This document shows, piece by piece, positions 46,964 through 58,639 of a stretch of DNA of 64,000 bases. This DNA is from Rotaria macrura (lineage: Eukaryota > Rotifera > Eurotatoria > Philodinida > Philodinidae). The position numbers and the translations under genes were made by a program. Location: NCBI GenBank assembly GCA_900239685.1, contig OENT01000515.1, forward strand, positions 40,354 to 104,353, given 5' to 3'. The notes under the pieces were generated by a model, which was not told the origin of the DNA, searched no databases, and saw only the letters and a list, made by a program, of their open reading frames with translations. Numbering within the stretch: the stretch's first letter is position 1; each line of letters begins with the position of its first letter.

Positions 46964-48790
46964 ATGTGGCGTCAAAGAACAATTGAAATCGCTGATTGGA
47001 TTTGTGTAATAATGTTTATTCTTGGTACACTTGGAAATACTTTAGGTCTTATTGTATTTTCCTCTCGAAGATTTCGTCGAACAACTTACGGTCGTTTGGC
47101 CATCGCATCATTAGTTATAAATCTGTTGTGCGTCATTCGTTATTCATTACTTTTGCATTCGTTCGCTCGTCGTTGGCTAACGTATAAAGTGGGTCAATCG
47201 TGGTTTAATTGTAAATTATATAGATTTTCATCGTGTTTACGTGTTTTATCAGCTTTAGTCATTGTCGCATGGACATATGAACGCTTTACCTACGTTACGA
47301 TTAACTACAGATTTTTCACCAATCGTCCATTGGTTAAAAGATATAAATTTTATTTTATGGCATTCATTTCTTTGATTATCGTCGGCATTCTCACTGGACC
47401 AACAGTTTATTTCAATGAAATGAAATTAATTATTTCACCGAGTCCTCAAATCGCACGACATGCAAACACGACCACATTAAGGTATTCATCGATTTCAACG
47501 TCGCAAATTTAAAGCGTAGCCAAAGTCTTCTCAATACTTTCTCTTTCATCTTCAGTTGACATTGAGCGAGCCACTTTTTCCGTTAGAATATTTTTCTGTG
47601 AAACCATTCGATATAGATAAACATCGAATGAACACTGTTGAACAAACTATTCAGAAATCTAAACTTATGGACACAACATAAATAAGCAAAGTTTATCATT
47701 CGACCGAATGATAATGAAAACAACATATTTTTCATATAATTCAATATATTCTAATTCTAAGTGAATACTATTGATTAATTTATTAAGTGCTGAGATTAGG
47801 CGACGTATCTCATTTTCATGTGAGAAATTCATCTGATTTGTTTATCTCGTGATAAAATGATATTATTCAATGTAATCAAGGGCTTATTAAATTACGTCCG
47901 ACATCGAATTTGCCAGTTGACGCAGATTTCATAGATACGGCAAAGCGATGTTTCACAGACGATTTCATATTTGCAGATGCTGCTCTTTTGAAAAGAAAGA
48001 GAGAGAGGGAGAGGGAGAGCTAGAACTAACGAGATTTTTCTTAAATGCGATGAATATTGACTGTTTCGAATATTGTCGTAGACTACCAAACTCGTCGAAT
48101 CCAGATGGATATTCGTTGAAAAATGAAGACCTGGCGACAAACCATTCGTATCGATCAGTGTGTGAATTAAAAGAGTCGATATCGACATCATGGCTTAACT
48201 TCTTGAAAGATGTTCGATTTGGGTTCAATTACACAACATTACGTTCGATACTTTCCGAGATAATTCCATCTTTGTTTGTCATTTTATTTGACATTGGAAT
48301 AATCGTTCATGTCGTTGTGTCAACATCGTCAATATCATCGAATTGTCCAACGGGCGCGAATCGCGCAAGTTATCGTGCTTCGTTTCAGCATAAAGACGCC
48401 ATCGATGGTTTAATCGTGCATAATCGTCCGCGTACATCGTGGATGAACATTGTTCTCATAATGCATTCATTTCTATTTTGCTTCTCATCATTAACAGCGA
48501 CAATCGTCCATTGGTCAACATCGAATTCTCTCCTATCATATTCGACGAGTGTTGTCATTTTAGCGAACTGTTCGTTAAACTTTTACGTTTATTGTTTGAG
48601 TGGAAAATCTTTTCGAAACGAAATCCGAAAACTATTCTATCGTTACTTTCAATTATATTATTATGGAAAATTCATGAACTTATTTCGAACGAAATCGCAA
48701 AAGGAAGAAGTTGCACAGATAATTCGAATGCGTTTGGTTGGACACCGAAGCACGATTGTGCCTGGCCAATCGACAGGTCTCGCGCGTTGA
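46964..48790 (+). CDS. Rhodopsin-like (class A) peptide-receptor-type GPCR, two exons
   Basis: Exon 1 (46964-47481) and exon 2 (47977-48790) join in phase across a 495-bp GT-AG intron to give 443 residues. TM1 has the GN motif (GTLGNTLGLIVF, about residues 12-32); a Cys precedes TM3 (WFNCKLYRF); TM3 ends WTYERF, an ERF form of DRY; TM5 is about 262-287, TM6 about 328-352. TM7 is ILANCSLNFYVYCLSGKSFR, where NFYVY replaces NPxxY, as in FMRFamide-receptor-like invertebrate GPCRs. The second extracellular loop is very long (about 105 residues), holds candidate disulfide cysteines (DCFEYC, SVCEL) and N-glycosylation sites (NSS, NHS), and contains the intron position. Its first part (EKKEREGEGELELT) comes from a GA microsatellite, so the acceptor at 47976 could be a misjudgement; a downstream acceptor would remove that stretch. 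Ligand unknown. Confidence 0.8.
47995..48021. repeat. GA-rich microsatellite inside the GPCR second exon
   Basis: The run GAAAGAGAGAGAGGGAGAGG lies within the modelled coding sequence and gives an alternating Glu/Arg/Gly stretch in the second extracellular loop. Confidence 0.8.
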
Positions 48791-50143
48791 AGAGGATCGA
48801 TTTCTATTTGTAATTATGAATTTTCTTCTCGTTCTTTTACGGAGAAAGTTTGTTCATCTGAATTTACAGTTCCTATTGGAATGATCATAGATTTTAGTGA
48901 AATCACGTCTATTTTCCTGTCTTATACTTTTCATTATGATAATTGAATTTGTTTAAAAAGAAAATTCAATGCTAACGAAAAATCGATATTTTAATAAAAA
49001 GTTTACTACAATTTTCACGAACACTGAAATGAAGTGAAAGTAATTATTTTACTACTCAGGTAAATCAGCAAAAATTAAAAACGAACCCTATCTCAACATA
49101 AATATGGAATTACGTCGAAAAAAGCATTTTCGAAAAGAACAATCGTCAATATGTTTCCGCTTGTGTGAAATAAAACACGAAGGAGCAAATCTTGTGCTCG
49201 ATTTTCTTAAAGAGAAACTAGTAGGCGATTGAAGCCGAAGCTTTTCGATTCTTCCGTCTCGCCCCCGTAACAGCCTTCTGCAATTCATCTATTAAGTAAT
49301 GGATATTTACGACAGTGATATTTGTCATTTAATATTATATGTTTCGGAACAATAAGAATAGCAAATTAGGGGGAACGGGATGGAGAAAAGAAGAAAAAGG
49401 TCGACATCCATGAAGGAGGAAAGAAAACAAAAGTTTCATTTGTCATACAGAAATGAAAATGAAGCATTCGGCGACGATCGATCGATCAGCATCAAAAGAG
49501 AAGTAGCGTCTTTGAGACGAATAATAAATTGCGTTACATTGATAAATAAATTGAAGGGAAAGAACTCGTTTTCGGTTGTTCTTGTCAGTTACGTTGACGA
49601 ATCTTTCCAACCTCATTTCTAAGTAGAATGAATCAATCAAAGAATATTATGATTTCTCGATTAGGAAACATCACTTATATTGATGAAACGACTTTTCAAC
49701 GAATTCTAAATCAAGTCGATGCAATACGATAGAAAGGCATGGCTCGGAATCGAACTCATCATTAAATAAGTTCATCGGACATGTTTACACTTCTTTTTCG
49801 ATGAGTTCTTTGCGCTCAATTTTCAATCGAGTTCGATTTACTTGTTCAAAATGCGTCATAGATGTTCGACGCCTTCTAATCTGTATTCGTGCCGAACAAA
49901 GTCAATTTAACAAAAGAAAAGTTTTCTCATGATGCAATTTTATTGTGAATCAAGTGGAAAAATGAATCACGACATGTTTTACTCTCTTTCTTTGTTATTC
50001 GTGTGTGTTAAATGATGTAAGATAATATTATACAACAAATCAAAAGTACGATTTCTGATAAGATAGTAGCGATGCGCTTTAAACTAAAAGGCAATTTATT
50101 GTTTCGTTTGAAATTCGACAGCTGTTTTAACTTGAATAAATGA
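48791..50143. other. Gene-free stretch between GPCR and GLO1
   Basis: No supported coding region; frames at 49088-49640 have no domain signature and overlap on opposite strands. Confidence 0.45.
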
Positions 50144-50713
50144 TTATGGAGTCTGTTTTTCTTTATCACCGGAGCTTTTTACAATGATCTCGATCCAATA
50201 TCGATCTGGATCTAAGATGAAAGCGATGTTTTTCATTCGACCATCTTCGGGCCGTTTTTTAAAGTCCACGCCTAATTTTGTAAATCGATCACAAGCTTTA
50301 TGAAGATCATCGACGAAGACGCAAATGTGGCCGAAACCTTTGTGTTCAGGTTCGTTGCCGGATTTATAACCTTCGAATCCGCTTGAAGGTAATTCCGTAG
50401 CCCAATTATGACACAATTCAAGAACGCCTTGTTGCTGCCAAAGCCATTGCATTAATTGATCATGATTATCTTTATCGGGCACTTCTGATTGAGGATAACA
50501 TAGAAAATAATTCGTAAATTTACCAGCAGGCATCGACATTATTCGGACAAGAGTCATTCCCAGAATGCGTGTATAAAAGTCGAGTGAAACACGAGCATCC
50601 TTGACTCGAATCATGGTATGAGAAAAGCCGTACGCTGATGTAGATGCATCCAATGGACCTGTCGGGAGACTATGTGGATCAGGTGGCTGGTAATCATCAG
50701 GAATAGTTGACAT
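50144..50713 (-). CDS. GLO1: Lactoylglutathione lyase (glyoxalase I)
   Basis: Intronless 189-residue frame from ATG at 50713. It converts the methylglyoxal-glutathione hemithioacetal to S-lactoylglutathione in the cytosol (family knowledge). The VOC/glyoxalase fold is clear: MIRVKDARVSLDFYTRILGM, LELCHNWATE, GFGHICVFVDD and DPDRYWIEII. Metal ligands: the Glu of LELCHNW, the His of GFGHI and the Glu of YWIEI are present; the first ligand, Gln in the human enzyme (QQTMLRVKD), is His here (SHTMIRVKD). His at this site is known in other glyoxalases, so the enzyme should be active, perhaps with a different metal preference. Length is typical for single-domain eukaryotic GLO1 (184 in human). No organelle signal is evident. 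Confidence 0.95.
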   Translation of the reverse strand: MSTIPDDYQPPDPHSLPTGPLDASTSAYGFSHTMIRVKDARVSLDFYTRILGMTLVRIMSMPAGKFTNYFLCYPQSEVPDKDNHDQLMQWLWQQQGVLELCHNWATELPSSGFEGYKSGNEPEHKGFGHICVFVDDLHKACDRFTKLGVDFKKRPEDGRMKNIAFILDPDRYWIEIIVKSSGDKEKQTP

Positions 50714-53700
50714 TATTAGCTTTTCGATACCAAAATATTGACTGGACAGTCCTGTTTTTATTTAAACAAAATACAATGGAACAACAAGAAACAGATCTGT
50801 TCTATGATTGGATAATAAATATTCTAGGCTTCTATTCGTTCAAATCAAATCTTTTTTCACTGATTTGGATAAATTTCAAACAAACAGAGTAGATTTATTT
50901 TATCAATTAGGCGTTTTTTTTCTAGTTTGATTTCATCCGAATAAGAATCACTCTTGACAAAAGAGATGTCTCTAGAAGACGACATCAGTACTATTCCATG
51001 GAAATGTACTCTTAGAAATATGATCGAAGCCATCTTTCTCTACATGGTTGGAAATGAACTCGTATATTCTGATGTTCAAGTGATTGTTGAATAGACAATC
51101 GTTTTATTTAGGTTGACATGAATCTATTTATTATTTCATACCTTTCTTCTGTCATTCATACGTGTGATTGCCCTTGGTTTCGACATGCGCAGAAAGAACG
51201 CAACTACGAAGATATTGTCTTCACTCGCGGTCACTCAAACATTTTTATTTAAAAAATAATATTTCTATCGTTGTTAGTCTATTTAGGATCGTTGTGAAAA
51301 AAAAGCAATAGTATCTATTGAACAGCATGCAATGTTATCGATTTCGGATCATGTTTCTGAAGAAGAAGAAAGTCGAGTAGAGTTTCTAAGTAGAACAGAG
51401 GCAGAACACAGAACTTCATTGAAATCTGTGAATTGCATAGAATTCTATTAATGATCGTCGAATCGAGAGAAAAATTCGAATCTCTGGTATGAAATGAACT
51501 GCTGCAATGTAAATATGTTTTCAATATTATTCAAAATCAATGATAGACTTCAATATTATTTAATTCAATCGATTGATTATTCGAATTCCAGAGACTAATT
51601 AATAGAAAGCACGATCAACAATTCTCTCTCTCTCTCTCTTTTTCTATCGATAGCAAATGGTTAGCATGAGTTCGAGTTACTTTTCTTGACGAGACAGTAG
51701 TATGATTTGTCTCGTGAAAAAGAAAGATATAAAATGCAACTTTGTAATTATGAGATATTATTTAAAGTATTCTATATTTGCAATCTAACGTGAACGTATC
51801 TCGGTGATGAAAGATTTCGGAGTTCAAAAGAATCTACATAAGATAGATCAATTACTTCTTCAACTTAAATAAAAATAGTACGTTGAAAATGTTGTAATCA
51901 GTGGCGCAGACATTCATCAGTCAACTATCTTATTTATATAGTTTTAATCTATTCTGTTGATAAGAGATGTCACCAATAATCTGTTATCAAAAGATGTTTA
52001 TATAGATTCTCACTGAAATTATTCCAAATCTCTGACAAATATTTTTGATTTTGGTCACGTTGTGCAATAACAAATTCCCACGGAACATGCTTTGTTTTCT
52101 TTCATCATCAATGCTTGATGAATTTCCATTTCGTAATTGAACAATGATTCGTCGAAATCACAGACAAGTGTTTTATTTCTCCATAATTTTCTAGATAGCT
52201 ACAATAAGTCGAATGACAGGCATAATCAAGAAACTTTATTTGTGAAGAGTGTCGGTGAGTGATCAGCGTAGATTTCTTGTCCTTCCGTCCATAGCTACGT
52301 TCTCTTGGTGTGTCCATGATGCCATTCGTTTTCTTTTGTTTCTCGTGACTTTGCCGTGCGGACATTTGTTTCCTCTAACTTAAGAAAAACATCCGCGATG
52401 TCGAGGACGCTTCTGAGATGAGTGCCGAGAATAGATCAAAAGGATGTAACTTCACATTGAATATCCTTGTGAACACATTGATTAAGTTATCTGGTCTTGC
52501 AAGTCGAATTTCTAACTTTTCACACAATTACAAAAGAAAGAGAATCGTTAACCAATGAAATCGGTTCCGTCTTCAAATTTAGATTTTCGATGTTCCAATA
52601 GAAGCCTGGAATGCTAGAGCTCGATTTTCGTTCGAATTCGTCCTTAAGCCGTCATTTCGACTACTCATAACTTATGAGTCATAAGTAAAGAAAAAACTAG
52701 ATAATATTCGTCTCACACAAGCTCGTGACATCAAGAGTTTCATGAAAAGCTGTTCTTACTTTACTAACATTTCTGATTTAAGTTACAAACTAAGTAGGAG
52801 ATCATTCTTTTTGCTACGTAGAAGAAAATACTATTGTCTCGTAGTTTTCTTCAAATGACTTTGTTTCTAATATATGCAATAAGCTCCATGGTTATCATAA
52901 TAAAATCACCTTCTTAGGAATTTACATAGTATTCAATGAGTCTTATCAGGCGAAGTGAACAAAATGAATGGATCTAGACGGAATATCCGTTTGAAATAAG
53001 AAGAAAGATGAATGTTATTAGAATGATTTTAGACAGAGGCTAAATAGAAATGATCGTCTTTTACCGTTTGACAGACGAAACAAAGCTGCATTAAGCCGTT
53101 TATAATAAATTATTTTGAAAGGTTTTCTTAGTGTTACTTTCAAACTTTCTAAAGCAGAAAACAACGTCTTATCTCAAAAGTTTGCAATTATAAAATTCAT
53201 TAGTGCATCACTAATCTGGGAATCATCGATCAAAGTTTGCTGTCAAATTGACCTTTTCTCCTTTTTCCACGGAGAATTCATCTTCTGAACATCATAAAAC
53301 GCCTCTATTTCCTAAAAACTCGTTGAATAACCTTGAGGAAACTTTGTTAAACAACCTCGTATCGAACATTCTTCGGTGCAGTTTGTGTCTTCTGTCAACT
53401 TTTGAAAAACAATTCTGACAGTTTAATTTCTTTTTCTGAACCGAAACGAAACGAAAAGCTGACAAGAGTTTGTATACAAATGTCACAAAATAACTCTAAG
53501 ATGCATTTCAACTGAACTGACAGTAATATCAAATAAATTTATTCATTGTACTAACTGAATGAATTCATGTTGACTCTATGATCATGGTTAAAGTTTTGCA
53601 ATTAGGTAGAATTTCTTTGAATCTGTTATCGAAATTCTGCGATTGTACATTTAAAGGCATAAACAGCAGTTGGGTCAGATGACTAAACGATTTTACGAAA

Positions 53701-53794
53701 TGCATTTTTTTTCTTGCGGGACATTAATTCCAAGTATTGTGGTTTTTTCTAAAACGAAAATCCCCTTCCGAGCAGCTAGACAAAAGAAAGAGCG
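50714..53794. other. 3.1-kb stretch without a recognisable gene
   Basis: No exon chain or RNA gene supported. Contains a (TC)n run at 51623-51639. Confidence 0.45.
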
Positions 53795-54117
53795 TGATCT
53801 TAAACGTTTGAATGTCAAACTCAGTTACCAGAGAGAGGCAAAAATGTTCCGGGACACTGAAAAATGCTGCTCGAAAACTTCCTTTTTTGTACAAATTTAA
53901 TATCTCACACATATCATGAGTGTTTTTTAGGATTAGGCTTCTATGTTGTGCTAAGTCATAGTACAACATCATTGAGAAGCCTAATCACAAATAACACTCA
54001 TGATATCTTTCAAATATTAAATTCGAACGAAAAAGGAAGTTTTCGAGAAGCGTTTTTCAATGTTCGGGAACTCTTTTGCCTCTCCTGTAGTTGTGTCAAT
54101 CACGTTTCTCTTAAGAT
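53795..54117. repeat. Large imperfect palindrome, about 160-bp arms
   Basis: 53795-53953 and 53959-54117 are reverse complements at roughly 80% (by eye) around the centre TGTTGTGCTA-AGTCA-TAGTACAACA. Conserved blocks include GATTAGGCTTCT, AACACTCATGATAT, AAAGGAAGTTTTCGAG and CTTAAGATC. Each arm has an open frame of similar sequence (shared NTHD and KGSFR), but these follow from the repeat and are not taken as genes. Confidence 0.75.
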
Positions 54118-54183
54118 CTCTTCCTGTCTATATTAAATACTAAGCGTTTTATCTACCCTGAACATTGTTTTCATTGGACGAGG

Positions 54184-54865
54184 TGTGTTTTGAGCACCGA
54201 AAAATAAGACAAATGAGCACCGATTTAATTACACATGAAATGAGTCCAATAAAATTATCCTCTTTAGAAGAAAAGTAGAAACAATAGATAGATAGTAAAT
54301 ACAATTATGAAACAATAACTATTAATATTATAAAGAATTTTTACTAATATATTGTTTGGAACGTAAACTTGTATTTCATATCGGCATAATGGATATTTCC
54401 GATATTGACACAACTATATGAATATTTAGTATAGAATCGGTTAAATTTGTGGAACGATACTTAGATACTTGATGCTATGGTACTATTGCATTAGCCTCAT
54501 CGAGAGATTTTACGAGATTTAAAACTTGAAATTCATTGTTTGACATTTTGCCTTGATTGACAGAAATTCTTAAGAATTTACTTCTATTGATTTATATGTG
54601 AAACATAAGTCCTTTGGATTTAATAAATTAATTGTCATGAGATTAACCGATTCGACCTGAGCTTATTACAAAGCAATACTTGTTACCATATATACTGCAA
54701 ATTCGATCGGTTTTAAATGAGTTTATCTCATTTATATTGTTTTTTAATTTGATCCTTATTTCACGTGTAATTAAATCGGTGCTCAATAGTCTTCTTTTTC
54801 GGTGCTCATTCCACATACAATTAAATCGGTTCTCATTTGTCATATTCTGTGGTGCTCAAAACACA
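54184..54865. mobile_element. MITE with TGTGTTTTGAGCACC ends and iterated TGAGCACCG motifs
   Basis: A 15-bp perfect inverted pair (54184-54198 and 54851-54865). The left end continues GACAAATGAGCACCGATTTAATT, and the right end, read backward, carries the same motif at least twice (ATGAGAACCGATTTAATT, TTGAGCACCGATTTAATT). The iterated subterminal motif is typical of non-autonomous DNA transposons. No target duplication found and no coding content. Confidence 0.65.
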
Positions 54866-55328
54866 TTTAATCCGCTTTCATTTGTGGAATTCCGTGTAGC
54901 GCTCAGCAGTTTTGTGCGTAGCTAAGGCTTTACGAAACAAGAATACGATGAATTTTTGACTGATAAGAGAACCCAATGGTGTTCACTTATGCTGAAAACT
55001 TGGTAAAGGATGCTTTTTTTATTGAGAAGATATGTAAGATACAATGTGAAAATATGAAATTTCTTAAGGCCGGTCGATGCGGGTAGCTATACATCAGTAA
55101 GCTGTGTAAGACGAAATGTTATACGTAGATTCATTTTTCTTTTCTTGGACACGTTTCTTCGATACTTTTTCATTCGGAACGAGAACAGAAACAACTATAG
55201 ACATAGACATGTGATCACATTTGTCTACGAATAACAATTGAAGTAAAGAGGCGTAGAGAAAAGAGAAGAAGTGACAAAAATCTATTTTGTATCAATTAGA
55301 ACAAAGCGAAGAAAAACTGTCATTTATA
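54866..55328. other. Upstream region of the two-exon unknown gene
   Basis: No gene. An acceptor-like TATCAATTAG at about 55290-55299 lies 30 bp before the ATG at 55329, possibly ending a 5' UTR intron. Confidence 0.35.
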
Positions 55329-56183
55329 ATGGCTTCATTATTTTCGGGCTTAAGTGTTGTAAAAAGGCAGTCAATCGGACGTTCATCCGTGCCTCTGATT
55401 GCCTCATCTGAATCGTTTATAATCAGTTACGATGAACATCCTCGACCTCTGATCCGTTTATTCAACAGTAGTATTAGTCATGTTAGATGTTTCTACGCTC
55501 CAACATACTTGGTCGACATGTGTTATTCAAACGATCTCGATTCATTTGTTTTACTTACGACAAATTGTCTTTATAAATTAAATCTGTTAATAGGAAAAAT
55601 TGAACCGGTGCACGATTATGATCTATTAAAAGAAAATCGCTCGATGTCATCGATCTGCTCAACGGATGACAGTCGATTGTTTATTTTGTATCGTTTCGGT
55701 GAATATTTGGACACGTATCCGAAAGGCAAACGTATTTGGAAACGACGGCACTTGTGTGATTCAATATCGGAAGATATTTCTTTGATTCGATCATCGAAAG
55801 GTAAACTCTGCCGTTTGTCTTTCGTTCATCATTGAATTGTTGCTTTGTCAGGTGATTCATGTCTTCTCGCTTTACTCATCGTTGAATGGGACTCGATATG
55901 GCGTGTCGACATATTCTCATCCTCCGTGCATAAACTTCACACAGGTTTTCGTTTCAACGGATGGACACGTGACACGTGGCTGTCCGAATGGTCTCCTCGT
56001 CATTGTTGGTTCGTCGGAAGTGCACATCGACTAATGATCGACGACAAGGGACAACCAATTAACGTTCACAAAGATCAATTCGATTCTGACATAGACAATA
56101 TCACTTGGATGATGACTACAAACAACAAGCAGATCAAAATGATCGCTACCAGAGGAAAACATCACCTCAACTTTTTTAAATAA
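55329..56183 (+). CDS. Unrecognised 267-aa protein, beta-strand-rich, possibly propeller-like
   Basis: Two exons (55329-55800 and 55852-56183) join across a 51-bp GT-AG intron in phase. The frame is open for 14 codons upstream but begins there with TTG, so ATG 55329 (MASLFSGLSVV) is chosen. No signal peptide or membrane segment. The sequence alternates short hydrophobic strands with small or polar turns (LVDMCYSNDLDSFVLLTT..LYKLNLLIGKIE; SSICSTDDSRLFILY; ITWMMTTNNKQIKMIATRG), a rhythm like that of beta-propeller blades, but no WD or NHL signature is clean enough to name a family. Intact frame, correct splicing and compact structure support a real gene. It is transcribed convergently with the V-ATPase subunit gene (224 bp between stops). 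Function unknown. Confidence 0.7.
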
Positions 56184-56406
56184 CTCTTTTGTTTTTCCTG
56201 TCCATCGGTAAAGAACAAAGGATTTTGTTTCAATAATAGATGTTAAATTTCTAGTTCAGATTTTATTTGTGAGAAGTTAACTTAAAATATCTTATTGCCG
56301 CTTTCACCTACTATGTATGCTGCATTGATTACATGTCTTAAGAAAATAGTTTATCTTGAGATTTCAAATTGCGCTCGTCTCTCGGAATGTTTATGAAGAA
56401 GAGAAA

Positions 56407-57198
56407 TTAGTCATGATATTTTCTATTTTGATTGACACCAAATAGTTTCTCTCGAATTTCAGGAAGAATCTGATAAAATATCATCGATAGTCGAGCTTCG
56501 ATTGTATTTGAAACTTTGATTTTTCCGCCCATCGCATAAACTTCAACGCCACCAGCTCTAGAAGAAAAGAAAAGATGGATTTCGAAGACGAAGATAAATT
56601 GAACAAGGAAGACTAACGAATCGTCGGACATGAAATTCTTGTCGTCGATCATTATTTTGATATCTTTCTTTTTCAGTTCTTTTTTATATCGCTGAATCGC
56701 ATCTGGAAGAAGTTGTTGAACAAGTTGGTAATCATTTCGACGACATCGAATCGTTACCTCGGACTCCATGAGTAAAAAGAGGCCTTGTGCAATGAGATTG
56801 GCAAGAATAGTTGGATATTTAGTTCGATCTTGTGTTAAGATCGTTAATTGTTTTCTTGCCTCTTCTTTAAGCGCTTGAACGTAATCATCTCGAGCTTTGA
56901 GAACTGAGAGGCGACTTGCATTAGCTAAATTTGAGTGTTGAATTTTTCTTTGTAGTTCAATTTGTTTTTCTTTTTTAGCGTAGTATTCAATGATTTTAAC
57001 ACGTTGTTGAGAAACTAAACGACTCTTTTCGATATTAAATTCTTCTTCAGCTTTCGCTTCGATTTCTTCGACTTTTTCAGCTGCTTCTTGTTGAATAAAT
57101 GCAATCATGTGTTGAATCTAGATTATATTTATTCCAATTAGATCAAATCAAATCGAATAACTAACCTGTTTGGCAACATCAGTCTCGCTTAAACCCAT
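56407..57198 (-). CDS. ATP6V1E: V-type proton ATPase subunit E
   Basis: Three exons (57198-57166, 57117-56618, 56557-56407) separated by 48- and 60-bp introns give 227 residues (human ATP6V1E1 has 226). Start MGLSETDVAKQIQHMIAFI, then the hallmark AKAEEEFNIEKSRLV, the long basic/acidic helix (YYAKKEKQIELQRKI), SNLANASRLSVLKARDD, and the C-terminal VRCR-equivalent block (TIRCRRND), AGGVEVYAMGGKIKVSNT and LFGVNQNRK. Subunit E forms, with subunit G, the peripheral stalks of the V1 sector that couple ATP hydrolysis to proton pumping into lysosomes and other acidic compartments (family knowledge). All landmark regions are present and no damage is visible. Confidence 0.96.
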
Positions 57199-58555
57199 GT
57201 CTGACTAATTTTCACGATATCAATGACAAACGTAACTGAGTACACGCTGACGAGTAGGAAAATGTATCTGTATGCGTGTGCGTGTTTACGATGAACAATA
57301 TTTGAAAGAACCAAGAGGCATCGATGTCAGTTTCGATTGGAGTCTTTTTGTTCCATCATGCAACTCATCTTCTGTAGATGTCATTATATTATTGAGACAG
57401 CAGCAGGCAGCATTTTCATGCCGAGAGAATCTCATTTACGAAATCTACCAATTTACACTAGTATGTGTTTCCCAATACTATGTATTGTTGCAACCTGTTT
57501 TCATAGACCAAAGTCTACAAAGTAAAAGCAAACTAGTGAATGTAACAGATTCAAGTGAAAATTGAATGAAGGTACCCTCTTAACATGGTATCACGTGAAC
57601 CTTATATAGAGACACATACTTTAGGATACTGTTTTGGCTGTCACTTCTAATTCAAGAATTCTTCTCAATGCTTAATTACCCGACTTATTGAAATTCTGTC
57701 CGTTCTATAACAATGAGACTAGGTCAGAATTCAAGCAAGTAATTGGTCAATATTATCTACTAAGATATCTTGCCAAACTCTCCTGGCATACTCGTAGTGC
57801 GGTACCTTTTGGAGTATTTTCTTGGAAATTGCTTCAGTATAAATAAGGGAATCAACAAATTCGTATCAAAATGACCCTGATTGATTTTCTATTTTAATGC
57901 GCAAACAAAGATCTAAAGTCTTGAATAAAGGACTGCCGGTTAGTGTGTTGTAGTAACCTGTAAAAACTGCCTTGTCCTACAGAAATATTCTTGCATATTT
58001 ATATACAGTTCTTTCCGAAAATTTGATTCGTTCTGTTATCACTATCAACAAATATTAGTTGTAGAAGTAAATAAGATGCCGCAAACTTTCACCGTTGAGA
58101 TTCTGTTTCAAAATCGATACATTTATAATTGAATTTGGTGTACTGAAATCATAGTTAATAGTGGTTTTCGACGTTATTTCGAGTGATGCAGTGTCCTCGT
58201 GTGCATAGATTCATTGCTTCTTCTGGTTTCACATAAGGATTCAAAGATGACTCTTTTCATTAGAAGTACTAATCTTAAAAATGCTATTAAAATCGGTGAA
58301 TAGTTCGAACTGCGTGAAGATGTGAGTATAAATCAGTATGTTGAAGAGTCGTCTCACATCGAAACATACAATCGAACCACTAGTTTACCTTCTTACTATT
58401 ATTCTTAGTCATTTTATGGAGGAAAAAGGAAGAAAACCTACGACACACCGTCAAAAGAATGAAGATTACTGTCGATGTTTATGTTTTGCTCGTTCTTTCA
58501 TCGCCGTTCGTTGTTCAAGTGGCAGCATCATTTCATGTATTGAGAAGAAAATGGT
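57199..58555. other. Gene-free stretch between V-ATPase E and tRNA-Asp
   Basis: No supported coding region in 1.35 kb. It should hold the V-ATPase E promoter, but no recognisable element is seen. Confidence 0.45.
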
Positions 58556-58561
58556 AAAAAA
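58556..58561 (-). terminator. RNA polymerase III terminator of tRNA-Asp
   Basis: On the minus strand six T residues follow the tRNA 3' end by 6 bases, the usual pol III stop signal. Confidence 0.8.
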
Positions 58562-58567
58562 GAAATA

Positions 58568-58639
58568 CTCCGCGGCGGGGAATCGAACCCCGGTTTCCCG
58601 CGTGACAGGCGGGGATACTAACCACTATACTACCGCGGA
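58568..58639 (-). tRNA. trnD-GUC: tRNA-Asp (anticodon GTC)
   Basis: Minus-strand sequence starting TCCGCGGTAGTATAGTGGTT folds as a cloverleaf. The 7-bp acceptor TCCGCGG/CCGCGGA is perfect; the A box is TAGTATAGTGGTTAGTA; the anticodon loop is CTGTCAC with GTC; the B box GGTTCGATTCC lies in the T arm. The unpaired base after the acceptor stem (58568) is G, as in eukaryotic tRNA-Asp. No intron; length 72 nt. Confidence 0.97.

Noticed and set aside
49736-49765. tRNA-like T-arm (GGTTCGATT-type word on the minus strand)
   Set aside because: No matching acceptor, D arm or anticodon arm within 80 bases upstream on that strand.
53724-54136. Two similar open frames on opposite strands (shared NTHD and KGSFR)
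   Set aside because: They lie on the two arms of a palindrome, so the similarity follows from the DNA repeat. No start context or family supports coding.
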